A stretch of 64,000 nucleotides of DNA, taken from assembly GCA_041741095.1 (NCBI GenBank), contig JBGSKQ010000034.1, positions 5,490 to 69,489 of the forward strand, read 5' to 3'. The notes under the pieces were generated by a model. It was not told the origin of the DNA, made no database searches, and worked only from the letters and a program-made list of their open reading frames with translations. A program made the position numbers and the translations under genes. Position 1 is the first letter of the stretch; each line of letters opens with the position of its first letter. This document shows, one piece after another, positions 32,657 to 40,371 of this stretch. This DNA comes from UBA6168 sp041741095 (GTDB lineage Bacteria > Bacteroidota > Bacteroidia > Chitinophagales > Saprospiraceae).

Positions 32657-32674
32657 TCCCGATAGCTATCGGGA
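32657..32674. repeat. 18-bp palindrome, copy 2
   Basis: TCCCGATAGCTATCGGGA, identical to the copy at 114-131, lies between two leftward element genes. It is followed by short ACTGT/CGACTGTCGACTG tandem-like bases at 32700-32740. Confidence 0.7.
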
Positions 32675-32741
32675 TCAGTCGGAAGTCTGCTATGGCTGCC
32701 AACTGCGGACTGCCAACTGTGGACTGTCGACTGTCGACTGC

Positions 32742-33308
32742 CTACCTGGTACTGGAAATGGATGCGGCATAGGACGGGCAGTCTATGCGGAAGCGGAAAT
32801 AGGAGCAGGCGAGGTATGCCTCGGCGAGGCACTCGTCGGGCGGGAAGGTGAGGTAGCCTTCCCAGAACTGGCCTTCGCCCGGGGCGTAGGTGGTCTCGAC
32901 GTGCCACTCGTAGTCCGGCACGTCGCAGTAGGTGTTGTGGTGCCACTCGAAGTACTGGCCGCAGAGCGGCACGCTGGAGCGGATGACGACGAGGCCGGTG
33001 GCGGGTTCCCAGCTTATCTGGGTGTGGAGCTTGAGGCATACGTCCCAGAGGGATACCCAGAAGGGGTTGTAGTTGTCGTCGAGGCAGATGGTGGCCTTGA
33101 CGGTGTGCTGGCCGCCGCAGGGGTCGGTCCGGGAGAGGGTGTCGCCGCCGCCGTCCGGTGGCACTTCTACGGTGATGGCGGCGGGGGCGGGCCGGGCGTC
33201 CTCCTGGTGGAGCTGCCCGGGCTGGCAGCCTGCGGTGAAGAGTGCGGGGAGGAGGGTGGCGGCGAGCCAAAGGGCCGCAAGGGCGGCGAGGATGTTGAGT
33301 TTTTTCAT
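32742..33308 (-). CDS. Secreted Cys-containing hypothetical lipoprotein-like protein
   Basis: A 188-residue exported protein. The signal peptide (residues 1-28) ends near LFTAGC, which could be a lipobox. The mature part is Cys-rich (TDPCGGQHTVKATIC, VPLCGQYFEWHHNTYC, DECLAEAYLACSYF), suggesting disulphides, with many Tyr/Trp. No family is recognised. It starts just after the sequence ATTTGTGC, a motif shared by two other leftward element genes (starts at 40031 and 40842). Confidence 0.55.
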   Translation of the reverse strand: MKKLNILAALAALWLAATLLPALFTAGCQPGQLHQEDARPAPAAITVEVPPDGGGDTLSRTDPCGGQHTVKATICLDDNYNPFWVSLWDVCLKLHTQISWEPATGLVVIRSSVPLCGQYFEWHHNTYCDVPDYEWHVETTYAPGEGQFWEGYLTFPPDECLAEAYLACSYFRFRIDCPSYAASISSTR

Positions 33309-33394
33309 TGCACAAATAGTTTTGGACGTGGTGGATGGTTTGATGGTTAAATGGTTAGATGGTTGGGGGCTGAATGGCTTGATGTTTTTGGGGG

Positions 33395-33682
33395 TTAGAA
33401 GAGGGATTTTTGGGGTTGGGAGGCGGCGTGGAGTCTCCTTGCCCAGTTGTCATTTTTGAGGGTTTCGAGGACCATGAGGGCTGCGATGAGCCGGGCGGTC
33501 TGCTGTTCGTACTGGCGGTGCTTGGAGAAGTTGTTCGGCTCGGCGTTGGCCCAGCGGACGTAGGCGCCGAATGGCTTGGCCTCGGTGCCGATGCGCTGTT
33601 TGATTTCCCGGCGCAGCTCGTCGAGAGCTGCATCGAAGGTGACGTGCCGGGCGTCGTCGGAGATTTGCTGGTAGGACTTCAT
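33395..33682 (-). CDS. Hypothetical element protein, 95 aa
   Basis: A 95-residue soluble helical protein (DALDELRREIKQRIGTEAKP; RQYEQQTARLIAALMVLETL), not recognised. Its upstream region contains a TATATTTG promoter element (33714-33721, leftward) and a pair of GTGA-N7-TCAC operator-like dyads (33739-33774), so it is probably the first gene of a repressor-controlled leftward transcript. Confidence 0.55.
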   Translation of the reverse strand: MKSYQQISDDARHVTFDAALDELRREIKQRIGTEAKPFGAYVRWANAEPNNFSKHRQYEQQTARLIAALMVLETLKNDNWARRLHAASQPQKSLF

Positions 33683-33713
33683 CTGCGCTATTGTTAAGGT
33701 TGGTGATATAGCG

Positions 33714-33721
33714 CAAATATA
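33714..33721 (-). promoter_or_regulatory. -7 promoter element (TATATTTG), leftward
   Basis: Read leftward, TATATTTG matches TAnnTTTG and lies 32 bases upstream of the ATG at 33682. The operator pair at 33739-33774 covers the expected -33 region, so repression would be by steric block. Confidence 0.6.
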
Positions 33722-33738
33722 GTATTAAGAATGGAAAA

Positions 33739-33774
33739 GTGATATTAAATCACTTATTTGTGATTTAATATCAC
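33739..33774. promoter_or_regulatory. Paired operator-like dyads (GTGA-N7-TCAC)
   Basis: GTGATATTAAATCAC (33739-33753) and GTGATTTAATATCAC (33760-33774) are exact reverse complements, each itself a GTGAT...ATCAC dyad, with centres 21 bp (two helical turns) apart. Two further sites of this type lie between the divergent regulators at 44216-44230 and 44267-44281. The common pattern suggests one element-encoded repressor. Confidence 0.65.
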
Positions 33775-33822
33775 AATAATTTTGGCGGCACGGCTGGAAA
33801 GGATGGCCGTGTTGACCGTCCG

Positions 33823-33977
33823 TCAATGGAGGTTCTGGCAGAATTTCCTCACGGTGTCCCGTGCGACGCCGAAGGTGCGGGCGATAGCGGCCTTGCTGAC
33901 GCCGTTGGAGAGCATCTTTCGGATGTCGGCCTCGTGTGCGGCGAGGGTAGGAGTGGCCCCAATGGGCCGGCCCAGTT
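33823..33977 (-). pseudogene. C-terminal helix-turn-helix fragment of a serine resolvase
   Basis: Leftward the frame reads KLGRPIGATPTLAAHEADIR, then KMLSNGVSKAAIARTFGVAR and DTVRKFCQNLH followed by a stop. This is the C-terminal linker and helix-turn-helix of small serine recombinases. A TAA precedes it and no catalytic domain is present. A fitting N-terminal fragment lies at 17687-17788 on the other strand. Confidence 0.7.
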
Positions 33978-34078
33978 TTTATGCCCTATGGTTATTTTGC
34001 GAAATTGAGGATTTATAGAGGTAGATGGGTTATATTTAAATGCGATAAATACTTCTGTTTATTTTGAATAAAAAATTA

Positions 34079-34124
34079 AAAAAGCCACTCCAGACACTTT
34101 AATCAGGTCTGAGTGGCTAAGGGT
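34079..34124 (-). terminator. Terminator after the glucosaminidase gene, leftward
   Basis: Read leftward, a stem AGCCACTCAGAC / GTCTGGAGTGGCT with a short loop is followed by TTTTTTAATTTTTT. It lies 30 bases beyond the stop at 34155. Confidence 0.8.
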
Positions 34125-34154
34125 CAAATAGTGCTTCATGTGAAGTGATAACAA

Positions 34155-34727
34155 TTAAGTCTCGTCAAGCAAGAAGAGCTGGTATTCACCGATCACATAT
34201 TTTACTTTTCCGCACCAAGCTGTATCAACTGCAAACTCCGAAAGCCCATCAATCCAACAATTAGCATTGTCCTCACAGTTGCGGGCGTCTTCGTACCAGG
34301 GGCGTTCTCGTGACATGATAAAATCACCAAACCCTTTGAACGCATGTGATATGCCGGAGAACACCCGGAAACAGGTTTCCTGCCCATCGTGGTAGCGGTA
34401 ATACACAGGGGCAACGTCAGGCCAATCGAATGAACAAGTTAGGCCAAAAAAATTATTGGCATTTTCGGCAAGTTCAGACCGGGTACCGTCCGATTCAAGG
34501 ATGGCGATGGCCATGGTCACCTGTATTGGGATGTTGTAGATCCGCTTCAGCAATCTCGCTTCTAACAGCATGAGGTGAACATAATGGGCACTTCGCTGGC
34601 ACCGTTCCATCAATTTTTCAATAACTTCCTCCTCGCAAGGAAGTGGAGGTGGAGCACAAAACGAGGGGATGAGAAAAAGGAGGCCCAGGAGGGCCACCAT
34701 AGTTCCAGTTTTCAAAGCTTTTTTCAT
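34155..34727 (-). CDS. Exported glucosaminidase-domain (lysozyme-like) protein
   Basis: A 190-residue protein with an N-terminal hydrophobic signal (MVALLGLLFLIPSFC). It has a glucosaminidase (FlgJ/LytG-type) domain: IPIQVTMAIAILESDGTRSE with the catalytic Glu in ILESDG, then NANNFFGLTC, YYRYHDGQETCFRVFSGISH and AFKGFGDFIMSRERPWYEDA. It should cleave the glycan strand of peptidoglycan. In phage- or plasmid-like elements such enzymes help wall passage or lysis. The start at 34727 is taken because it opens the signal peptide; longer frames add a cytoplasmic-type tail. A terminator follows, so it is a single-gene transcript. Confidence 0.8.
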   Translation of the reverse strand: MKKALKTGTMVALLGLLFLIPSFCAPPPLPCEEEVIEKLMERCQRSAHYVHLMLLEARLLKRIYNIPIQVTMAIAILESDGTRSELAENANNFFGLTCSFDWPDVAPVYYRYHDGQETCFRVFSGISHAFKGFGDFIMSRERPWYEDARNCEDNANCWIDGLSEFAVDTAWCGKVKYVIGEYQLFLLDET

Positions 34728-35333
34728 CAGACAAATGTTTATTGGCAAGAGCCTGGAAAGCAGTTGCTTTCGCCTGCACCAGCCATGGTTTAAGAAAAGT
34801 CTGACGAGGTACCTTCGTCCTGCCCGGGCCATTTTAATAATTGGATCCACAACGTCCACAGGCATGTATCTGTAAGCATAAATTTTCTTGAGGTGGGTTA
34901 ACTCCAACAGAGTTCATTTCCCTCTTCACCGTTCTGCCCCGACATCTTGTTTTTCAAAAGCGTGTACAACCAAAAAACGCAAGCCAGTTGCCTTTTTAGA
35001 AAATTTAGAAAAAAAATTGAAAATATCGCAGATTTTGTGAAAGTGTAATTTTCTCAGCGTTATGCACATGAATGCACCTATGAACATACAATTAGGATTA
35101 CCTCAAAAGTGAGGTAGGTAGGTTTGAAAAGCCTTGGAATCGCAATTGAATCAATCGTAAATGGAGTGCATTTAATTACCCCTGTTTCAACAAATTCCCA
35201 ATGACCTGAACAATCCTGTTAGATAAATAACTGTAAACGACCATCCGGTGACCAGAAATTCCATTTTAGAGCAATAGCAGGCGGAGAACCATTTTACAAT
35301 TCTTTTAATAAAAACATCAAAACCTGTGTCATT
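34728..35333. other. AT-rich divergent spacer without a gene
   Basis: This 600-bp stretch lies between the leftward glucosaminidase and the rightward sigma-like gene. It is A/T-richer than its surroundings, especially 34980-35340, and shows no convincing frame. It probably holds the promoters of both flanking genes, but no strong TAnnTTTG could be assigned. Confidence 0.45.
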
Positions 35334-36371
35334 ATGACCTTAGACCTTGACTTACTCTTCGGGTATTATCATGGGGACCAGGATTGTATTGAGGAATTGA
35401 TCAACCGTCATTTACGTGGTTTGGAGCGATGCATGCCAAAGTTTAGCAAGGAACCTGCCGATGTTTACAAATTCCTGAGGAGGTACCTGCTTTGGCTGCC
35501 CATCCAGCAAAGGAAAGAACGGATCAAAGCCTTTTCCAATCACGAAGTCAAAAAGTCCCTTGAATCTATGACCAAGAACGTACAGGACCGTTTTTGGATC
35601 AACGAATTCTGCCGGGGCAGGAACGAGAGCATTTGGTACCTGTTCGACAGGTACACGATCCGCCTGACGGTCACGGCATACAGGATTGTGAAATGCGAGC
35701 ACCTGGCAACGGATATTGTTGCCATGGTCATTGAGAAGCTACTGAGGATGCCGATCAAAAGAAGAAAAGAAGTCTTCTGCCGTGGAAAGATTATTTGCAT
35801 CCAGCCATACTTGGAAATGCTGGTCAGAAATATGGCCGTTGACTGGTGGCGCAAAGCACACCTCATTGATCTACCCGGGGATTTTGGTGCGGACTTGATG
35901 GATGAGGTGTTAGCGGAAAACCTAACTGAGTACCAATGGCAACAATTGAAATGGGTGAAAGGGTTGGTTGCTATTTTGCCGGCGCTGGAACAAGCAGTGT
36001 TTGCCTATTGGGAAAAGGGCATACCCAATGAAACCATACAACATGAAATGGGTCTGGTGGAATCCGTGCACCAGATCAAACAAAGGATTAAGCGGTACAT
36101 AGAACACTATGAAAGAGCACAAGAAGACGTTTATTCTTTCCTACTTGACGCAGCTTGTTTCAAAACCCATAAAGTACCGGACAACGCCATCCTGGAGCAA
36201 GCTGGAAAGGATTTGACACCAACCGAATTTAAATACCTATTGCAGTACAGGGAGGAGCACTATACAGGAAAAACGACCCCCCTAAATAGCTTGGACGACA
36301 TACAAAAAACTAACACTGTGAAACGCCGTCTTAAAAAACTAATCATCAATGGCAACTTCAGAAACAGTTAG
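35334..36371 (+). CDS. Large divergent sigma-70-like protein
   Basis: A 345-residue protein. Its middle resembles an ECF sigma factor: SIWYLFDRYTIRLTVTAYRI and ATDIVAMVIEKLLRMP (region 2-like), YLEMLVRNMAVDWWRKA (region 2.4-like), and LPALEQAVFAYWEKGIPNET (region 4-like). The first 90 residues (YYHGDQDCIEELINRHLRGL) look like a second region-2 helix set. The C-terminal 90 residues have no parallel. At nearly twice ECF length it is an unusual sigma-like regulator. The following gene overlaps by 23 bases and encodes a single-pass membrane protein, as expected for an anti-sigma partner. Confidence 0.55.
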   Translation: MTLDLDLLFGYYHGDQDCIEELINRHLRGLERCMPKFSKEPADVYKFLRRYLLWLPIQQRKERIKAFSNHEVKKSLESMTKNVQDRFWINEFCRGRNESIWYLFDRYTIRLTVTAYRIVKCEHLATDIVAMVIEKLLRMPIKRRKEVFCRGKIICIQPYLEMLVRNMAVDWWRKAHLIDLPGDFGADLMDEVLAENLTEYQWQQLKWVKGLVAILPALEQAVFAYWEKGIPNETIQHEMGLVESVHQIKQRIKRYIEHYERAQEDVYSFLLDAACFKTHKVPDNAILEQAGKDLTPTEFKYLLQYREEHYTGKTTPLNSLDDIQKTNTVKRRLKKLIINGNFRNS

Positions 36372-37404
36372 CATTAACCGCCCCGATGTCAAAAAACTGG
36401 TTACCTACATCTTTGACAATCTCCCGGAACCCGATATGATGGCCATAGAAAAACACCTTTGGGTGAACATCTACGATGCCAGATTGGTGGACGATCTATT
36501 GGACATTTGCGCAAAAAAGGGATTTTGCAAGGAAGAAGAACTATTGGAGTTCTTAGAAAAATCCAATAAAGCATGTATGGACAAACTGGCTGGAATTATC
36601 AAGATGCCAAAAAGCCGCATCCCAGCCGACCTGGATCCTTTGCCCGACTATAAGCTTGGGGAAAGGAAAGGAGGCAATGGTACTTCTTTAAAAGATCGAC
36701 TTGGGGGCCAGCATTGGGGTTATTTCCCTGCCCTGGCCAGAATGTCGGCCATTCAAGTTTGGTTGGTTTTGTCTTTAATTGTCATTACCAGCACCGCCTT
36801 GGGATTTATTTTTAACCATCCAGTGCAGGGCAGTAATCCAGACGGTTTTACTGCCCTGTGTGTTTTGAAAGACGACCAATTAAAACTGTACAAGATCGAT
36901 CAAAAGAGCAACGTTAGTTGGCTGCACCTGAAAACACTTTTTTTTTCCTTGCAGTCAATGGCCATTTCTGACCCAGTGGCTGTCAAATTGAAATCCTCGC
37001 TGGAAAAACAAGACTTGCCGACCTCCAATAGCTTAGACGATATCATTGTGCATAATATGTGTGTTGAGTCATGGGTGGAGGGAAGCCCCATCGAACAGTT
37101 TGCCTATCCTCCTGACGTTTCACAGCTTAAAAAACGGCTTTTGGCGAATCGTGACATCCAGCTTTTTATCAATGGCATTTATATCAATCCAGATGAGTGG
37201 ACGGACTGTGCGCACTTGGTCCAGGAGTTGACCAAAAAAGGACCGGCTTCCATAAAGGTTAGTACCGGGAAATCAACCCGCCAGGTAAGGGTTCCTGCCA
37301 ACCCTACTACCATTGAAGTGGTCATGGATGCATGCTTTGAAAACGACCAACATTGGGGGTTGGTGCCTATCAGTCGGGACCGTTATCAATTTCCTATTGA
37401 CTAA
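36349..37404 (+). CDS. Single-pass membrane protein, putative anti-sigma partner
   Basis: A 351-residue protein. Residues 1-130 are cytoplasmic and helical (VKKLVTYIFDNLPEPDMMAI; DARLVDDLLDICAKKGFCKE), like the head of anti-sigma proteins but without a zinc HxxxCxxC motif. One membrane segment sits at about 132-154 (IQVWLVLSLIVITSTALGFI), followed by a 195-residue extracytoplasmic domain of unknown type. It overlaps the sigma-like gene by 23 bases, so the two are co-translated. The assignment rests on arrangement and topology rather than on a recognised domain. Confidence 0.5.
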   Translation: MATSETVSINRPDVKKLVTYIFDNLPEPDMMAIEKHLWVNIYDARLVDDLLDICAKKGFCKEEELLEFLEKSNKACMDKLAGIIKMPKSRIPADLDPLPDYKLGERKGGNGTSLKDRLGGQHWGYFPALARMSAIQVWLVLSLIVITSTALGFIFNHPVQGSNPDGFTALCVLKDDQLKLYKIDQKSNVSWLHLKTLFFSLQSMAISDPVAVKLKSSLEKQDLPTSNSLDDIIVHNMCVESWVEGSPIEQFAYPPDVSQLKKRLLANRDIQLFINGIYINPDEWTDCAHLVQELTKKGPASIKVSTGKSTRQVRVPANPTTIEVVMDACFENDQHWGLVPISRDRYQFPID

Positions 37405-37749
37405 TAAACTTGGCTGGCCCTACCTCCTTCTTATCAAAGCACCCATTGCTGTTGGTGGTTCCGATGTTAATTCGGGATAAATATTGCAACCTGCACTCCT
37501 ACTGATTTTCGCTTAAAGTACAAAACTCTTTTCTGCTTGAACAGGTACTGCTTTCAGGTCAATTGGTACTTGCGTTGATACCTTGTAGTTCTGGTGCTGG
37601 CAAAAACGAGTTTTATTCTATCGTAAGACCCAAAGCGAGCGGAAACCTCACCCCAGCAGGACTATATGTGCCAGCCATTTTTAGATATAATTGCGATTCG
37701 TGTTTTGTTGCACCCGCCGTGCGCAAACCCGGGGCTGCTGGAGGCCTGC
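37405..37749. other. Spacer without a convincing gene
   Basis: Three hundred and forty bases between converging genes. A rightward frame at 37563-37757 has no family resemblance and no start region, and is rejected. No terminator was identified for either neighbour. Confidence 0.5.
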
Positions 37750-37968
37750 TCAAATAGTATCCTCCACCCATTTTGCCAGGATTTTTCTTAGCCGCTCTTC
37801 CTGCCCAATGTACTTTTCAAGTGTCAAGGCTGATTTGACTGTACCGCAAACTACGTTTGTGCGCTGCTGCGGAATCTTGTTTTCATAATAGCGGCGCCGG
37901 TGTTCGAGCGCCTCGAAAATGAGGTCCAGTTCGTCCTGGTTGAAAACTTCCAAAATTGAGTTTGCCAT
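37750..37968 (-). CDS. Small helical hypothetical protein, 72 aa
   Basis: A 72-residue protein, helical and charged (SILEVFNQDELDLIFEALEH; TLEKYIGQEERLRKILAKWV), of a size common in mobile elements and not recognised. The start at 37968 (MANS) is preferred; an upstream in-frame start adds a short unlikely segment. It lies about 70 bp after the broken gene at 38035 in the leftward direction and may share its transcript. Confidence 0.5.
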   Translation of the reverse strand: MANSILEVFNQDELDLIFEALEHRRRYYENKIPQQRTNVVCGTVKSALTLEKYIGQEERLRKILAKWVEDTI

Positions 37969-38034
37969 GTGATTGAGTGTTAGCCCTCCGTGAAGGTCCT
38001 TACAGGATGACAAGACACGGTGGGCGGGTGAATG

Positions 38035-38379
38035 TTACTTTCCCTTTGCATGTACCGGATCCACGTACTGATAATAAAGCCGATAGTCCTGGTGAACCCA
38101 GATGCCAAAATCCGGCTCCCCAGGCCGCTTGCCTTCGTCCTCGGCCTTGTGGATCCAAACGTGGTGCGCCCCACCTCCCGAAATATAGCCGTCTGGTAAC
38201 AGGGCTTTGATGCGTCCGTCGAAGCTGCGCACGTCCTGCCAGTCGCCGTCGTCGTCGGCCTTGGCGAAGATGGAATGGACGGATTTCAGCAGTTCAAATT
38301 CCGATTTGCTGATCCCCTTGAACTCAAGGGAATAATAGTGGCCTTTCAGGCTATAGTTCTTTAGCTATTGCTTGGTCAT
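38035..38379 (-). pseudogene. Hypothetical element gene with an in-frame amber codon at position 5
   Basis: Leftward from ATG 38379 the frame reads MTKQ, TAG (38365-38367), then LKNYSLKGHYYSLEFKGISK and on to GWVHQ-like residues and a normal stop at 38035, 115 codons in total. The part after the TAG is protein-like throughout (ALLPDGYISGGGAHHVWIHK), so a Gln codon probably mutated to amber. The only later start is a GTG at 38232, which would remove the first 49 codons. Function is unknown. Confidence 0.55.
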
Positions 38380-38459
38380 CGGTGTCGGTTTGCGCCCGCC
38401 GCCGTGCGCTTGTAGGCGTGGCGGCGGGCAGGTTAAAAAAGGTCCTTTCAGGATGACAA

Positions 38460-38891
38460 TTACAGTCCCGGATCGGCGTCCGAGTAGCAGGTTTCCCCGT
38501 GGCCGGTCGGGCCGTTGCCGGGTTCGTACAGGTCGGAGTCGGATTCTGGCTCCAGCAGCGGCAGCACGTGCGAGGCGTTGAACTCCTTCAGGTCCAGCGC
38601 AAGGTCAAAGCTGTCGCCCTCGATGGCCACCAAGAAGCGCCACTTGAAGTCCTGATAGACTTGGCGGGCGGTGCTTGCGCCGTAGAGTTCGTGGCAGATG
38701 GCATAGGCGAGTTGTGCAGGGCCACTGCCCCCGTATCCCCAATTGAATCCGGTAGGCGAATGGCTGACGTGCTTGAGGCTTTTGGAGTGGCTCAGGCTTT
38801 TGCCGTCAAGCCAGGCCTTGGCCTCGCCGTTGTGCGCCATGCCTGGGCGGATGCCCTTCAAGCGGGCGGTGTCGGGAAGGTTGTTTTTCAT
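38460..38891 (-). CDS. DUF6166-like element protein
   Basis: A 143-residue protein. The central segment GFNWGYGGSGPAQLAYAICH then YQDFKWRFLVAIEGDSFDL matches the DUF6166-type pattern (GYGGSGPAQLALA...YQDFKW) seen in phage and plasmid genes; its function is unknown. The C-terminus is acidic (EPESDSDLYEPGNGPTGHGE). The start at 38891 is chosen because it lies after the terminators at 38934-38996 and gives a sensible N-terminus (MKNNLPDT). Confidence 0.6.
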   Translation of the reverse strand: MKNNLPDTARLKGIRPGMAHNGEAKAWLDGKSLSHSKSLKHVSHSPTGFNWGYGGSGPAQLAYAICHELYGASTARQVYQDFKWRFLVAIEGDSFDLALDLKEFNASHVLPLLEPESDSDLYEPGNGPTGHGETCYSDADPGL

Positions 38892-38933
38892 AGTCAAAAA
38901 TTTTATAGGTGAACAGATGGCCCTAACAGCAGG

Positions 38934-38958
38934 CACCCTTCGGGGTGCCTTTTTTATT
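38934..38958 (+). terminator. Stem-loop with T-run (plus strand), no obvious plus-strand gene
   Basis: GGCACCC-TTCG-GGGTGCC followed by TTTTTT has the form of a strong plus-strand terminator with a stable TTCG tetraloop. No rightward gene ends here, so it may shield the leftward genes from antisense transcription or mark an unseen rightward RNA. Confidence 0.6.
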
Positions 38959-38965
38959 TTATACA

Positions 38966-38998
38966 AAAAAAAAGCCCCAGCTTTAGGCCGGGGCGAAA
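38966..38998 (-). terminator. Terminator for the secreted-protein pair, leftward
   Basis: Read leftward, GCCCCGGC-CTAAA-GCTGGGGC followed by nine T's forms a typical intrinsic terminator 30 bases after the stop at 39026. Confidence 0.85.
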
Positions 38999-39025
38999 GA
39001 TAGTTACAGGTATAAACACGAACCC

Positions 39026-39460
39026 TTACATGCTTTTGGTCCTTTGAGGGGGGCATTTTCCAAAAAGCTCGAAATGGGTGGAAGACGACTTGTCGGGCAG
39101 GAATTCCATTTCTTGCACCAGGTAGCACCCGTCCCGGTAAAACAGGAACAGGTAGCGGCCACTGCCTGCACAGGCCCACAGCGCTTTTCCCGCCACCGGT
39201 TTTTTATGCACAAAAATGGTTTCCGTACAGCGGGTGGACATGGCCCAACCGTCATCCCTTTTGGTGATTTCTACCGGCTCGTAATAGACCTCCATCGTCA
39301 CGGTCCCGTTCCCGAAAAGCCTGGTGTGCTCCTCCAGGGAAACGACGCGGACGTTTTCGCGGAAAAACGTTGTATCGCAGGCCCGGTCGAAGGGGAAAAC
39401 CTGCGCGGCTGCGCGTGGGCCGCAAGCGAAAGAAAGCAGGGCAATTATCAAAAGTTTCAT
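39026..39460 (-). CDS. Exported hypothetical protein, 144 aa
   Basis: A 144-residue exported protein: signal peptide MKLLIIALLSFACGPRAAAQ, then a mostly beta mature part (TVTMEVYYEPVEITKRDDGW; YLFLFYRDGCYLVQEMEFLP) with four cysteines that could pair. It is not recognised. The start at 39460 is set by the signal peptide and lies one base after the stop of the upstream gene, which also encodes an exported protein. The two share the terminator near 38966. Confidence 0.6.
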   Translation of the reverse strand: MKLLIIALLSFACGPRAAAQVFPFDRACDTTFFRENVRVVSLEEHTRLFGNGTVTMEVYYEPVEITKRDDGWAMSTRCTETIFVHKKPVAGKALWACAGSGRYLFLFYRDGCYLVQEMEFLPDKSSSTHFELFGKCPPQRTKSM

Positions 39461-39461
39461 G

Positions 39462-40031
39462 TCAGTTGGATTTTGGTTTGAGGGTGGAGGTTTCGTGCAG
39501 CTCGCACTTGCCGAAGGCGCGCACATAGAGGGTCGTTTTCCGGGCGTCAACCTCGATCAGGGCAGGCTTTGCCTCGTGGAAGAACCTGACGAAATAGTAG
39601 CCCGGTTCGGGGATTTTGATGCTGGTGGAAATGTTCCGGCAAACCCCTTTTGAGATGAAGTAGAGCTGCCCCCCTTGCTTTTCGGCGAAATAGACCCGGA
39701 AAGGGATGGTCTCGCCAGGATCGTAGATGGCGTTCACGAAATTGTTCCGGTAAAGGGCCGGATAAGCTGCAATACGGGCCGTATCGGTGGCGCTGCAGGC
39801 GCAGCGGGCGTTGAGGAAAACTTTAACGACGCCGTCGCTCACTGGCTTGGACTTTAGGCTTTCCTTGGTTTGGGTGAAGGCCATCAGTGGCAAGAGGAAA
39901 AACGCAAGGGCCAAGCAGGTTAGGCGCTTGGGCGGTCCCCCTTTAATCACGTGCGAAGTTCCTTTAGTTTGCAGTTGCCCGTTGCTTTCGCACGGGCCGT
40001 TGATTGTGTGGTTGAAGTTGATGAATAGCAT
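39462..40031 (-). CDS. Exported hypothetical protein of the mobile element
   Basis: A 189-residue protein from ATG 40031, which directly follows the ATTTGTGCT motif shared with two other element genes. A hydrophobic signal-like segment lies at residues 34-50 (LTCLALAFFLLPLMAFTQTK). An alternative GTG at 39950 (MIKGGPPKRL) would put the signal at the N-terminus and is also plausible. The mature part has CACSATDTARIAAYP, GETIPFRVYFAEKQGGQLYF and PGYYFVRFFHEAKPAL, a beta-sandwich look. Function is unknown. It pairs with the exported protein downstream. Confidence 0.55.
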   Translation of the reverse strand: MLFINFNHTINGPCESNGQLQTKGTSHVIKGGPPKRLTCLALAFFLLPLMAFTQTKESLKSKPVSDGVVKVFLNARCACSATDTARIAAYPALYRNNFVNAIYDPGETIPFRVYFAEKQGGQLYFISKGVCRNISTSIKIPEPGYYFVRFFHEAKPALIEVDARKTTLYVRAFGKCELHETSTLKPKSN

Positions 40032-40146
40032 AGCACAAATAGGATTTAAGAAGCCCAATTTTTTTGACCTAGTTGACCATTGTGTCCGCTGGGCCATAAA
40101 AAATTGTTATTCAATGAATTATAAGGTTTTTGATTGGTCATCGGGC

Positions 40147-40256
40147 GGTCAAACGGCGGTCAAACCACATCATTTGACAAAAACACAGATTTGTGCAAAT
40201 AATGTTATTTGACCAATTTGACCGCCGTTTGACCGTGATTTGACCGCTGTTTGACC
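40147..40256. repeat. Iteron-like array of TTTGACC/GGTCAAA, 11-bp phased
   Basis: GGTCAAA occurs at 40147 and 40158. TTTGACC occurs at 40208, 40217, 40228, 40239 and 40250, the last four exactly 11 bp apart. A further TTTGAC is at 40173. Two more inverted copies (GGTCAAC 40340, GGTCAAA 40349) lie beyond an AT-rich tract (40257-40332). One-turn spacing, opposed orientation and the adjacent AT-rich block are typical of a replication origin with initiator-binding iterons; an operator array is the alternative. Confidence 0.7.
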
Positions 40257-40332
40257 GTATAAAATAGGATAATATAAAATGATAAGTAATTGATTTATAA
40301 TAGATTAGATACTTCATTTTATTATTTTTACT
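40257..40332. other. AT-rich tract, candidate unwinding element
   Basis: Seventy-six bases, nearly all A or T, lie between the 11-bp iterons and the two right-hand inverted GGTCAA copies. It resembles the melting region of theta-type origins. It is noncoding. Confidence 0.5.
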
Positions 40333-40371
40333 AACGGACGGTCAACTTGGTCAAATTTTTAGGGGTTTCTT

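Noticed and set aside
37563..37757. A 64-codon frame downstream of the anti-sigma-like gene
   Set aside because: No family resemblance, no start context, and its end overlaps the opposite small gene.
38035..38379. Recoded amber stop as evidence of an alternative genetic code
   Set aside because: Another gene of the same element ends at TAG (43031-43033), and only one in-frame TAG was found.
40040..40360. CRISPR array
   Set aside because: The repeats are 7-11 bp with no spacers of constant 25-40 bp length and no cas genes nearby.
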